DNA from: a virus
Length of the DNA: 21,039 nucleotides
IMG/VR virus record: IMGVR_UViG_3300035698_015730
Span: 1-21,039 of that record
Reading direction: 5' to 3' (one strand)
Both the position numbers and the translations under genes were made by a program. Position 1 is the first letter of the stretch. Every line of letters starts with the position of its first letter. Below the pieces are notes generated by a model. The model searched no databases. It worked only from the letters and a program-made list of their open reading frames with translations, and was not told the DNA's origin. Positions 9,901-15,087 of the stretch are shown here, one piece after another.

Positions 9901-10335
9901 GAACTTTCCTGGATTATCATATACCTCTTCGGCTAGTCTTATAAAAATATCTCCAGAATCATCATAGAACACCATCCGATGTTCCTTGCTAACAACCATT
10001 GACATAGAGTGCTTATTTTCAAACACCAAAAACTCTTTACATGGTTCTTTTATATACGCCCCAGGAAATGTCCATGATAGCCTACCGTCAGCTCCCCATT
10101 GCCCAACAACGTCACCTTCAGCATACTTGTCAAATCGTTTCCAGCCATGAGGCGTTAGGTACTCGGTACTCGCATCCAGACAGCCAACTGGGCCAACTAT
10201 GCATCGCATCTGCTCACCGCATTCGTGAAATTCTTTAATCGTTGGTATAAGATTATACGTTACTTTTTCAATCTTTTGTTGTTCCATTGAATTTTTTAAG
10301 ATCCTCTTCGAGTTTATCGATTTCGGCTCTAACAT
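6919..10335 (-). CDS. terL: Terminase large subunit containing two inteins
   Basis: The open frame encodes 1138 residues. Removing two inteins (residues 52-360 and 396-734) leaves a 490-residue terminase of normal length. The joined extein restores a perfect Walker A box, GPVG (48-51) plus SGKT (361-364). Then follow VIRN (392-395) joined to TYPEL (735-739), and the Walker B YWIDES (802-807). The C-terminal nuclease has an RNase H-like acidic set: GWD (947), DFGD (1001 and 1004) and HIHD (1099). This motor cuts and pumps DNA through the portal. Numbering is from ATG 10335. Met17 (10287) may be the true start, since it gives the shorter N-terminus usual in the family; neither has a strong binding site. 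Without splicing the P-loop is broken, so activity must depend on intein removal. Confidence 0.92.
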   Translation of the reverse strand: MLEPKSINSKRILKNSMEQQKIEKVTYNLIPTIKEFHECGEQMRCIVGPVGCLDASTEYLTPHGWKRFDKYAEGDVVGQWGADGRLSWTFPGAYIKEPCKEFLVFENKHSMSMVVSKEHRMVFYDDSGDIFIRLAEEVYDNPGKFEIPINFTVCERDCPISAAELRVMVMFCADGSIDKNGIKQRVVLRKERKKERLQQLLIAAGIAFTVHPAKNRPTEVGYAFVPPIKTKKLTDFGWRLSQRQLEIVIDEMSNWDGLYEGSDTRFSTTHKDEADFMQYAVHATGGRATISTDHYDDKGWNPVYIVHIAPKGSIKSKVIMRNDSCEISKKPSEDGFKYCFTVPTGMLVLRRNGRIFVSGNSGKTSAASMEVGFYKPLFLFQKYGIKVTRWAVIRNCFDDQAEILTELRGWVLFKDLLCTDKVATNVNGKLVYEFPTGYYLSPYKGEMIGIKSHNMDLLVTPNHHLWISKRKTRKKVWNEYEQVKAEDIYGIGMLNRMSSVGEWNGGETSESEAFYEFLGFWYAEGCAGIYKDSRSGAYNKYRLILTQNPREDMYVEKLLEKNKLKYSISKKLDFGKYSNNSLNRCYNYVLSVAPLFIKQLITELSQYGKAKTKFIPQWIKNAPVAHLRAFLKGYQEGDGSFKNGNPKKVDILYTSSKQLADDLQEIIFKSGKCSAINGVKGGYTITIRTKLRSYPMILKKHWSKQEYDGTVYCVEVPSHVVYVRRNGKAVWSGQTYPELIDTTLKTVREWFPMAEYFEKSKLGNKIMYIRHPQFDVVAELLFRSCDNPDDVKKFKSLELTGYWIDESIEVDENVKKMLKNRLGRYPKKCPVRFGIETTNPPDVEHPTYSQFAWNVPPPGPKPKDEPLPGHAGFWQPPYENEENLREGYYEDLKNDYKDDPDWADMYIQGKPGIIIKGKIIYNNFRRDMHESRTPLEWKGGKIIRGWDNSGNIPAAIVLDMPTDTSVQALLEFTTDRENIAAFATGVVTVCNQRFPGAKYLDFGDPAGDNEYSRGSGGFTSNSKIMYEECGVEVYPSEQNLTMRINAVEQLLGRINGLTIDPALARLLNGFLGGYCYPKIGNTEWYSDKPSKNRFSHIHDALQYAIVRIFQSINTAVDDYDDEDDYPYRELGRSSVTGY
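8134..9150 (-). other. Intein 2 of terminase, with LAGLIDADG endonuclease and terminal Gln
   Basis: Residues 396-734 (339 aa) begin with Cys396 (CFDDQAEILTELRGW). Block B is LLVTPNHHLW with the TxxH pair Thr460/His463. Two LAGLIDADG motifs are clear: EFLGFWYAEG (516-525) and LRAFLKGYQEGDGS (627-640), each with an acidic residue, so the homing endonuclease looks intact. Block F is VYCVEVPSHVVYVRRNG. The intein ends SGQ, followed by extein Thr735, so Gln replaces the usual terminal Asn. Gln-ended inteins are known but uncommon. It sits after the VIRN strand, another conserved terminase site, only 35 extein residues after intein 1. Confidence 0.9.
9256..10182 (-). other. Intein 1 of terminase, inserted inside the Walker A loop
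   Basis: Residues 52-360 (309 aa) begin with Cys52 (CLDASTEYLTPHGWKRF, intein block A) and end SGN, followed by extein Ser361. Block B is VVSKEH, with Ser where Thr is usual in TxxH; His is at 119. Near the C-terminus, YCFTVPTGMLVLRRNGRIFVSGN gives blocks F and G. The last residue is Asn, but the usual penultimate His is Gly. The middle holds a LAGLIDADG-type region: LRVMVMFCADGS (165-176) and LEIVIDEMSNWDG (245-257). The second motif is degenerate, so endonuclease activity is uncertain. The insertion splits the P-loop between Gly51 and Ser361, a known hot spot for inteins in ATPases. Confidence 0.9.
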
Positions 10336-10465
10336 CCAGCTTTTTCTTATCCAAATCGGCTATGAGTTTGTAATGATCTTTAATACATTTGTTGTAATCT
10401 CCGATTGTGCCGTCAAGAGTCTTTATTCTTTCTTTAATCGCTATTTCTGCTGGTCTTTGTGGCAT
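10268..10465 (-). CDS. Small coiled-coil protein, unknown
   Basis: A 65-residue protein with start ATG 10465 preceded by AAAAAGGAGAAGTAA. Residues 10-60 form an almost continuous Lys/Asp/Glu/Leu heptad-like helix ([19 protein letters not shown] and onward). It overlaps the upstream gene by 25 bases and the terminase start region by 20 to 68 bases. No family recognised. Its place next to terL suggests a packaging accessory, but that is a guess. Confidence 0.65.
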   Translation of the reverse strand: MPQRPAEIAIKERIKTLDGTIGDYNKCIKDHYKLIADLDKKKLDVRAEIDKLEEDLKKFNGTTKD

Positions 10466-10629
10466 TTACTTCTCCTTTTTTCGAATCTAACTTCTTCAAA
10501 ATCATCATTATATGTTAATTCTATTTCATCTTGTTCACCAGGCAAGTCTAATATATATGGTGAATTACAGCAACCACACGCGCCAATATAGAGTTCATGT
10601 TTTCTGCATAAAGACTCATATTCACTCAA
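10441..10629 (-). CDS. Small Cys-rich protein, unknown
   Basis: A 62-residue frame beginning at TTG 10629; no in-frame ATG exists. The first 25 residues carry C8, H11, C18, C20 and C21, which could bind a metal. The C-terminal half is acidic then basic. No strong binding site is seen before the TTG, which lowers confidence, but the frame fits tightly between neighbours and overlaps the next gene's start. Confidence 0.5.
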   Translation of the reverse strand: MSEYESLCRKHELYIGACGCCNSPYILDLPGEQDEIELTYNDDFEEVRFEKRRSKCHKDQQK

Positions 10630-10651
10630 AAATAATTTAATTCTCGCCGCT

Positions 10652-10804
10652 TCATCCCAAACGGCCTTTACCGCCGTAAGTTTTCCAGTATCCGTATGCG
10701 CGTCCGACTGCTTCCTTCTGCCCCAGCCCTTCTTTTTCCATAAAATATCTTATTGCACGCTTGATATAATCTTCTTTTGATTCGCGTGGATTCGGTTTCG
10801 GCAT
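10652..10804 (-). CDS. Small basic helical phage protein
   Basis: A 50-residue protein. Start ATG 10804 was chosen over the upstream in-frame codon at 10879 because AAGGAGAAGGTA lies directly before it. The sequence [20 protein letters not shown], then a [15 protein letters not shown] helix and a Gly/Lys tail, resembles small proteins near phage packaging genes that have no assigned function. Probably a two-helix nucleic-acid or protein binder. Confidence 0.65.
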   Translation of the reverse strand: MPKPNPRESKEDYIKRAIRYFMEKEGLGQKEAVGRAYGYWKTYGGKGRLG

Positions 10805-10959
10805 TACCTTCTCCTTAAATATCGGGATAAAGGCGCTTTGTTCTCTCTGGATAAGTGCGCTGCTGCTTTTAATGCGCAATGGATTTTAAAGAAGCACTGC
10901 GCCCCACCCCTCTATTCAAAATACAGTCAATTCGTGATTCTGTCAATAACTATCTCTCA

Positions 10960-11190
10960 TTAATACTCCTCGAGCAGCTTCTTGAACTGACTTAATTTAA
11001 TGGGTCGCGGTTCATTCATGTGGCTGCCATCACTATTACCACGAGTCCACATAACATAATCCACTCTTTTCATCTGCGTTAATTTCTTGCCACAGAAAGG
11101 ACAGTAATCAATACACACCACAAGCCCCCTCTCTCTTTCAGTAGCACTTACTTTAGCGCCAATCCATTCACTACAGTTACACGTTTTCAT
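10960..11190 (-). CDS. Small zinc-ribbon protein
   Basis: A 76-residue protein with start ATG 11190 and GGAGG 7 bases upstream. Cysteines come as CNC (4 and 6) and CIDYCPFCGKKL (26, 30, 33), a treble-clef or ribbon-like metal site; the last C-P-F-C-G-K-K knuckle is typical. The C-terminal part is basic and lacks further motifs. No family recognised. It is part of the run of small genes between the terminase subunits. Confidence 0.65.
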   Translation of the reverse strand: MKTCNCSEWIGAKVSATERERGLVVCIDYCPFCGKKLTQMKRVDYVMWTRGNSDGSHMNEPRPIKLSQFKKLLEEY

Positions 11191-11237
11191 CTTTTCCTCC
11201 AGTTCTTTAATCTGCTTCTTCGCGGCTCATACCGCCG

Positions 11238-11423
11238 TCAAACTCCATCTTTATACATGACATCTGGTGTTGGATATCCATATTTGAGATTAAGATCAGT
11301 ACAAAACTTATAAGCTGTATCATAACCTACGCTGTTGCTTCTCCAGCACCGCTTATGCCATGCTTCATTCGAACTCTTTTCCTGCCACCAACGTAATTCT
11401 TCACCGCATCCTTCACATAACAT
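11238..11423 (-). CDS. Small zinc-finger protein
   Basis: A 61-residue protein. Start ATG 11423 was preferred to the upstream codon at 11513, which lies inside the radical SAM gene, because AAGGGGG is placed 5 bases before it. C3-x2-C6 and a later H-x2-C pair (AWHKRCW) form a possible zinc site. The rest (YDTAYKFCTDLNLKYGYPT) is likely helical. No family recognised. Confidence 0.6.
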   Translation of the reverse strand: MLCEGCGEELRWWQEKSSNEAWHKRCWRSNSVGYDTAYKFCTDLNLKYGYPTPDVMYKDGV

Positions 11424-11433
11424 AACTACCCCC

Positions 11434-12075
11434 TTATCGATAGTCTTTCCACTCAACACTCTTGAATATAGCTTTCCGGTTAACCCATCTTGCAAACCTA
11501 CTTTGGTATTCATCCTTCCGATCCCATGGCATTACAAACGGCTGAAACCCCAGGTCATGCAACTTCATCACGCGCCTATAATCCTCCGCGGGCGTTGACC
11601 AGTACCCGATCAGCACATACACCATGATATTCTTGGGATTAACCCACTTCGCTATCTGGCCCCAATCAATTAAGTCTTTCGGGTTATCCCATGCCATCTT
11701 ATGACACTTATCCCTTCTCAATCGTATATTATTCAACGCCACACCATGTTCCCAAGTAAAAATACGCGCATCGATGTTCTGTATTTCGGTCGGCTTATCC
11801 CAGGTAAGTAACCAATCAACCTTATCCATCCAGTTACCATAGAAAAAATTGTCATCCTGCACCTTGATATACTTGCCGTGTGGATTAAGATCTATTCTAT
11901 CAACTTCCGCGTAATTATTGTTGTTAATACAAAAAGGACAGTTCCGGAAACATCCTAAACTAAACCACACTATCGAAAAATCACATTCGGGATATATACT
12001 GTAATCCGGACAACATTTCGAAATACCTTGCGGAAGCTCAATAGGAGAACTAAACCCGGGACCTCCACAGATCAT
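11434..12075 (-). CDS. Phage radical SAM protein, lacking its normal N-terminus
   Basis: The 213-residue frame carries GCFRNCPFC, the C-x3-C-x2-C motif (Cys42, 46, 49) that binds the 4Fe-4S cluster of radical SAM enzymes. Before it is CCPDYSIYP, and after it VQDDNFFYGN, DARIF and YVLIGYWSTPAEDYRRV, all strands of the family barrel. These resemble a family of radical SAM proteins common in phage genomes with unknown substrate. The first ATG in frame is at 12075, but recognisable family sequence continues upstream in the same frame for 35 more codons (to 12180) with no usable start. The gene is thus N-terminally damaged. The protein from Met12075 keeps the cluster motif but may not be active. 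Confidence 0.8.
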   Translation of the reverse strand: MICGGPGFSSPIELPQGISKCCPDYSIYPECDFSIVWFSLGCFRNCPFCINNNNYAEVDRIDLNPHGKYIKVQDDNFFYGNWMDKVDWLLTWDKPTEIQNIDARIFTWEHGVALNNIRLRRDKCHKMAWDNPKDLIDWGQIAKWVNPKNIMVYVLIGYWSTPAEDYRRVMKLHDLGFQPFVMPWDRKDEYQSRFARWVNRKAIFKSVEWKDYR

Positions 12076-12194
12076 ATCAGGCGTTACATACTCTTTATTC
12101 GAATACTTAAAAACAGATGAACAATATACCCTGTCATACGTCTTATGCCATAATGGGTTGTACCATTCAACTTCATCATCCCTATTCGCATCAT
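12076..12194 (-). pseudogene. N-terminal remnant of the radical SAM gene, joined out of frame
   Basis: Codons 12180-12076 read DDEVEWYNPLWHKTYDRVY and on, the expected early part of the family, in the frame of the downstream gene. Directly before them, a start with a binding site (AAAAGGATG, then ATG 12194/12191) reads MRIG, the expected extreme N-terminus, but in another frame that stops at TAA near the middle of the remnant. About 25 codons usually found between MRIG and the EVEW segment are absent. The simplest reading is an internal deletion with frame loss near 12180-12183. Confidence 0.65.
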
Positions 12195-12481
12195 TACATC
12201 CTTTTCATATCTATATCTTAACTATATCACAGTTCCGTAATATTGTTTGAAAGTAAAAAAAAAATTTTAGAATGAAACCTCTCTGGAGAATAGATTAGTA
12301 CCGTTATTCTCATATCAAGTACCTAAAAAGTGTTGGTCGCCTTTCTGTGAGGAATCTTCTCTTTTGCAATTTAGTGTACATTCTTGCAACTGCCACATAA
12401 TAACCATTATGTAAACTATGTTGCCAGACAATAACTTACAGCGTTACAATTCATTAATATTGATATAAACTCCGATGAGCA
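12195..12481. other. Gene-free stretch between terS and radical SAM gene
   Basis: No credible gene. On the minus strand it holds two hairpins: ACATAAT with loop GGTT and ATTATGT (near 12395-12415), and GAGAATA with a 12-base loop and TATTCTC (near 12295-12325). A run of ten T (minus strand) lies near 12257-12270 but is not adjacent to either stem. A 16-base sequence repeated at 13409 starts at 12428. It may be an untranslated mRNA region or hold a lost small gene. Confidence 0.4.
12428..12443 (+). repeat. 16-base direct repeat, copy 1
   Basis: ACAATAACTTACAGCG here is identical to 13409-13424. The inner CTTACAG appears inverted at 13048-13054, within the spacer of the leftward promoter. The two copies flank terS and the control region. 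Confidence 0.6.
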
Positions 12482-12949
12482 CTATGTTTGTTCACTTGTT
12501 TGGTGTTTTTCAAGTGCATTTGTTTGTTCACTATTTCTCTGTTTTAGCTGTCTTTGTTCATTGCTTTTAACTTGTTTGTCTGGACTGAGCCCTGCATCCA
12601 TTGGTGTACGGACCAGACCCACTTGATACATCACTTGCATTGTGCCTTTAATGTCCATCTTATTAGATGGTGTATACATCTCCGCCATCTCAGCGATCAA
12701 CTGGTTAGCACGGTCAGAGCCGGATGCTGCGCTTTTACGCAAATTAACCAGAACTTCGGGCATAAGGCTCTGGGCGATCTTCCTTACTTCTTCTTTACTG
12801 GATAGAGTATATTCTTTCTGATACCTATAAAATTGGCTTTTAGATATTCCCATATCTTCCGCCAACTGTTCTTTTGTTTTGTTATCTGTATTATTTATAA
12901 GAGCTTGTATAAACTCTTCTTTTTTTACTGTTCTGTCTGAATGTTGCAA
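12482..12949 (-). CDS. terS: Terminase small subunit (probable)
   Basis: A 155-residue protein. Start TTG 12949 is used with AGAGG 7 bases upstream; there is no nearby ATG in frame. Residues about 10-45 form a helix-turn-helix (KEEFIQALI, then EQLAEDMGISKSQFYRYQKE). A helical part follows (KIAQSLMPEVLVNLRKSA, then RANQLIAEMAEMY) and a short MDIKGTMQV segment, ending in a Gln/Glu/Ser-rich tail. This is the layout of Bacillus-type phage small terminases, where the N-terminal fold recognises pac or cos DNA. It would be the first gene of the leftward operon. It could instead be a regulator with a similar fold. Confidence 0.7.
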   Translation of the reverse strand: MQHSDRTVKKEEFIQALINNTDNKTKEQLAEDMGISKSQFYRYQKEYTLSSKEEVRKIAQSLMPEVLVNLRKSAASGSDRANQLIAEMAEMYTPSNKMDIKGTMQVMYQVGLVRTPMDAGLSPDKQVKSNEQRQLKQRNSEQTNALEKHQTSEQT

Positions 12950-13009
12950 AATATAACCTCTAAGTATAGTGTTCTCTCCGCTTTAGACCTCATTTTTCCT
13001 ACGATCTAC

Positions 13010-13037
13010 AAAATAACCAAAAAACGATAAAAGTCAA
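13010..13037 (-). promoter_or_regulatory. Second, weaker leftward promoter candidate
   Basis: On the minus strand TTGACT (13037-13032), 16 bases, then TATTTT (13015-13010). It lies about 30 bases downstream of the stronger candidate and could add to it or be a chance match in AT-rich DNA. Confidence 0.35.
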
Positions 13038-13041
13038 GCAA

Positions 13042-13069
13042 AATATACTGTAAGCAACGATTAAGTCAA
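13042..13069 (-). promoter_or_regulatory. Leftward sigma-70-type promoter for the packaging-head operon
   Basis: On the minus strand TTGACT (13069-13064), a 16-base spacer, and TATATT (13047-13042). Transcription would begin near 13035, about 85 bases before terS. The spacer contains CTTACAG, shared with the 16-base direct repeats, a possible operator. Confidence 0.6.
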
Positions 13070-13150
13070 TAGACATAGCACTTTACGCCAATTTGCACAC
13101 ATTGCACACAACTTGCACACAACATTGCACACGGCTGAAACCCTGATTTT

Positions 13151-13293
13151 ATTGCTTCTATATATATATATCTATACTTGTAAGCAATATATATATATAA
13201 TAGACCTTAATGAGAGAGTTTTCAAAAATTAAAATAATAAATACATAAATAAAAAGGTAAAATAAATAATAAATACATATATATATATATAAG
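13151..13293. repeat. AT tracts and imperfect palindrome
   Basis: Runs of alternating TA lie near 13159-13172, 13187-13199 and 13275-13291. ATTGCTT (13151-13157) and AAGCAAT (13182-13188) form an inverted pair around the first tract. TGTAAGCAA occurs at 13049-13057 and 13179-13187. The DNA would melt easily, which fits an origin unwinding element. Confidence 0.5.
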
Positions 13294-13408
13294 GGTATAA
13301 AATTCTGCACACTTGCACACAAACCACTTAACATATTGTTATTATTATAACTTAAATGTATGCAAACTTTGCACACAGTATGCAGATTAATAGTTATACT
13401 GTTATCGC

Positions 13409-13424
13409 ACAATAACTTACAGCG
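13409..13424 (+). repeat. 16-base direct repeat, copy 2
   Basis: Identical to 12428-12443 (ACAATAACTTACAGCG), 981 bases apart. Confidence 0.6.
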
Positions 13425-13677
13425 ACAACAACATTATATCATTACTATGCTTTGCATAACAGTGTCTTATGGTAGATTGCACAATACATGTGTAATTAAT
13501 AATACCAAATCTTGTGTGCAAAATATGACATAAAACATGAAATACACCAATAATGCACCATAAATAATATTGTTATGTAAAGTTTTTTTGTAGTCGTAAA
13601 CAGTTGAATTATAACAAACGACAAAAGAACAAGTGTAAAGGTTTCAAAACTATTTTCACATCACATCACGAATTTGC
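13425..13677. other. AT-rich stretch without genes
   Basis: No coding frame with a start and binding site was found. Only scattered GCACA or TGCA words and a weak TTGTAG/TATAAC promoter-like pair near 13590-13615 were seen. It forms the right part of the control region. Confidence 0.4.
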
Positions 13678-13706
13678 TTGACAAGAATAATACTATCAAC
13701 TATTAT
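13678..13706 (+). promoter_or_regulatory. Rightward consensus promoter of the early operon
   Basis: TTGACA (13678-13683), a 17-base spacer and TATTAT (13701-13706), nearly ideal sigma-70 elements. The start site would lie near 13713. The transcript then has a leader of about 225 bases before the first gene, including a candidate ribozyme. Confidence 0.8.
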
Positions 13707-13865
13707 ATGTATAACAAACGCAAACAATAAACCAAAGGAGTTTAACGCTCGTATAGACTGGCAAACTAAATAAAACAACTCTTACACGGTTAGAAAACCC
13801 TACATGGAGATAAATAGACGGCACTACCAAGAGCCTGAGAAGAGCTAAAAAGGAAAAGACCGTCA

Positions 13866-13922
13866 AGATTGTTTACGAGTACATCTCGTACTGATGATAG
13901 CGTAGTAAGCTTGAAACATTCT
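13866..13922 (+). ncRNA. Hammerhead ribozyme candidate A, type III-like
   Basis: Stem I TACGAG/CTCGTA (13874-13879, 13885-13890) with a 5-base loop is followed by the exact core CTGATGA (13891-13897). Then come a weak stem II (AGC/GCT with a T-T pair next to the core) and GAAA (13913-13916). The open stem III pairs ACATTCT (13916-13922) with AGATTGT (13866-13872) with one T-T mismatch. The cut would follow T13873 (GTT triplet). Stem II is poor, so this copy may be weak or decayed. Confidence 0.5.
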
Positions 13923-13926
13923 AACA
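13912..13926 (+). repeat. 15-base direct repeat TGAAACATTCTAACA
   Basis: The same 15 bases occur at 14082-14096, each time just upstream of a start codon (13939 and 14110). The first copy supplies the GAAA and stem III strand of ribozyme candidate A. The second has no hammerhead core nearby. Confidence 0.55.
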
Positions 13927-13938
13927 AGTGAGGGCAGC

Positions 13939-14073
13939 ATGGACAGGAGAGAGATTTCAAGAGCATTAGCCAAAGCGATTGCATACAAGAATTGCGGAAA
14001 AGACAAAGAAGCGGAAGAGTGGGCAAGAAAACTTATTGAACTACTTGAACTCGAACAAATATTAAAGAGGTAG
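13939..14073 (+). CDS. 44-residue helical protein, first gene of early operon
   Basis: MDRREISRALAKAIAYKN and onward, strongly helical and charged, ending ELLELEQILKR. Start ATG 13939 is preceded by AACAAGTGAGGGCAGC. The length is short but the binding site, operon position and composition support it. No family recognised. It may be a small regulator. Confidence 0.6.
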   Translation: MDRREISRALAKAIAYKNCGKDKEAEEWARKLIELLELEQILKR

Positions 14074-14109
14074 TAGGAGGGTGAAACATTCTAACAGGGA
14101 GTTAAGAGC

Positions 14110-14370
14110 ATGAATGCAACAAGAGAAGAATTTGATACAATATCCAAGATTGCAAACAGAGCTATTAAACTCGGTATTAATAAAGAAAGCGATAAACTTT
14201 CAATGGTAATGGATATTGATTACACAAATAAAGTCATACCTCTTGACCTTGAAGGCTTATTACATTCTACTTTACAGGATTTCATACATGATATTATCGG
14301 TATTTATAATAATTTCAATCGTGAAACCTTGCAGATGGATAATTTCTTTGTGCCAAGATACGCTAAATAG
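14110..14370 (+). CDS. Small phage protein resembling DUF6874
   Basis: An 86-residue protein with GGGAG before ATG 14110. The order of motifs is EFDTISKIANRA, MVMDIDYTN, PLDLEGLL, DFIHDIIGIYNNFNRET and FFVPRYAK. This matches from memory a short protein widespread in phages (I recall DUF6874, not checked), in which LDL-x2-LL, F-x-HD-x2-GI and PR-x-A are the conserved landmarks. Its role is unknown. Its stop codon lies within stem I of the hammerhead that follows, so ribozyme folding and translation end would interact. Confidence 0.75.
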   Translation: MNATREEFDTISKIANRAIKLGINKESDKLSMVMDIDYTNKVIPLDLEGLLHSTLQDFIHDIIGIYNNFNRETLQMDNFFVPRYAK

Positions 14371-14423
14371 TGCTGATGAGGATTTATAATCCGAAACTGC
14401 TCCGAGAGGGGCAGTCCACTATT
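14366..14423 (+). ncRNA. Hammerhead ribozyme B, type I
   Basis: Stem I AATAGTG (14366-14372) pairs with CACTATT (14417-14423), 7 pairs. The core CTGATGA (14373-14379) is exact. Stem II GGATT/AATCC encloses TAT (14380-14392). GAAA follows at 14393-14396. Stem III ACTGCTCC/GGGGCAGT has a GAGA tetraloop (14396-14415). C14416 is the cleavage base (GTC), so the RNA would be cut between 14416 and 14417. Every conserved core base is present. It lies between two early genes and covers the stop codon of the first. Confidence 0.88.
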
Positions 14424-14448
14424 AATCAACACTAACAAGGAGGAAGTA

Positions 14449-14640
14449 ATGAAAATTACACTTAATCAAATCGAATGTTTGGCAATCAAAGTAGCATTAA
14501 TAGAGTATTATCAAACAATTTCTAAAGAGGTATTAAAGAAGGATATTTGTTCGCCAGCTAAGGATATGCACTTGGCTATCAAACATTTAAAAGATGACTT
14601 TAAAAATACATGTACTTTAGTCAGTAGAAAAGGTGCATAA
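14449..14640 (+). CDS. Small early protein, unknown
   Basis: A 63-residue protein starting at ATG 14449 with AAGGAGGAAGTA upstream, an excellent site. The sequence MKITLNQIECLAIKVALIEY reads as a helix, followed by KDMHLAIKHLKDDF. It has two cysteines apart from C10 but no metal motif. No family recognised. It is translated from the segment downstream of the ribozyme B cut. Confidence 0.7.
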   Translation: MKITLNQIECLAIKVALIEYYQTISKEVLKKDICSPAKDMHLAIKHLKDDFKNTCTLVSRKGA

Positions 14641-14677
14641 TTTAACCACTAATTAACTATTAACAGGAGGTTACCCT

Positions 14678-14809
14678 ATGTTCCAAGTCAGAATCAGGAA
14701 AAGCACGTTTTCCTGTATCACTGTACACAGTTTATTTATTGCCGGTATGATTGCTAAACGAATACAGGCACTTGGCTATAATGTAAAGATTTATTGCGTT
14801 ATTAAGTAG
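14678..14809 (+). CDS. 43-residue early protein, unknown
   Basis: MFQVRIRKSTFSCITVHSLF and onward, ending GYNVKIYCVIK. ATG 14678 follows AGGAGGTTACCCT, a strong site. The layout is strand, helix (LFIAGMIAKRIQALGY), strand. It could be a small alpha-beta protein like those seen in phage early regions. No family recognised. Confidence 0.65.
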   Translation: MFQVRIRKSTFSCITVHSLFIAGMIAKRIQALGYNVKIYCVIK

Positions 14810-14824
14810 CAAGGAGGTTAAACG

Positions 14825-15004
14825 ATGTGTCAAAGCTGTGAAGTATTAAATATTAATGGTATGAATTGCCATGAGCATGGTTGTCCTGGCGCATGGCAGG
14901 ATGAAGTAAGGCATTGTGCATGGTGCGGTCAGGAATTTAAACCAGAAACTAAACATCAAATATGTTGCGATGAAATTTGCATGGATAGTTATTGCGGTTA
15001 TTAA
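14825..15004 (+). CDS. 59-residue Cys/His-rich zinc-binding protein
   Basis: ATG 14825 follows AAGGAGGTTAAACG. The protein has 11 cysteines and four histidines: C2, C5, C15, C20, C31, C34, C47, C48, C52, C57 among them. HCAWCGQEFKP followed by HQICCDEIC is a plausible zinc finger similar in style to the next gene's C-x2-C...CC-x3-C. A nucleic-acid or protein-binding role is likely. Its stop codon is directly next to hammerhead C. Confidence 0.7.
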   Translation: MCQSCEVLNINGMNCHEHGCPGAWQDEVRHCAWCGQEFKPETKHQICCDEICMDSYCGY

Positions 15005-15058
15005 GTTATCCCGATGAGGCTTTATGAGCCGAAACTGCCCGAAAGGGCAGTCGATAAC
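15005..15058 (+). ncRNA. Hammerhead ribozyme C, type I, with core variant
   Basis: Stem I GTTATC (15005-15010) pairs with GATAAC (15053-15058). The core reads CCGATGA (15011-15017), so the usual U4 is C. Stem II GGCT/AGCC has a 5-base loop (15018-15030). GAAA is at 15031-15034. Stem III ACTGCCC/GGGCAGT has a GAAA loop (15034-15051). C15052 is the cleavage base. All helices are perfect; the U4 change is expected to slow cleavage. Confidence 0.8.
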
Positions 15059-15087
15059 AGGCAAACGAACATTAACAAGGAGTGAGT

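Larger units (their letters stand above)
13093..13521 (+). repeat. Iteron-like TTGCACACA repeats
   Basis: TTGCACAC(A) occurs at 13093, 13102, 13113, 13125 (ends in G), 13314 and 13370, and inverted at 13513-13521. A one-mismatch copy CTGCACAC at 13306 abuts the one at 13314. The first four are spaced 9 to 12 bases apart, close to one helix turn. Clustered short repeats beside AT tracts are typical of replication origins or cooperative operators. Confidence 0.65.

Noticed and set aside
12250-12330. Possible terminator on the minus strand (GAGAATA hairpin and ten T)
   Set aside because: The T-run starts some 25 bases after the stem, too far for an intrinsic terminator.
13093-13378. CRISPR array
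   Set aside because: The repeats are only 8-9 bases with irregular spacing and no spacers or cas genes; they fit iterons or operators.
13158-13412. Minus-strand frame of 84 codons in the AT-rich region
   Set aside because: Its sequence is mostly Tyr/Ile from TA repeats and covers the iterons; no binding site or family signal.
13790-14026. Minus-strand frame opposite the first early gene
   Set aside because: No ribosome site, overlaps ribozyme A and the 13939 gene, and has a Leu/Ser/Cys-rich shadow composition.
14396-14415. Stem III of hammerhead B as a rho-independent terminator
   Set aside because: No T-run follows; the flanking CTGATGA, GAAA and pairing stem I show it is part of a ribozyme.
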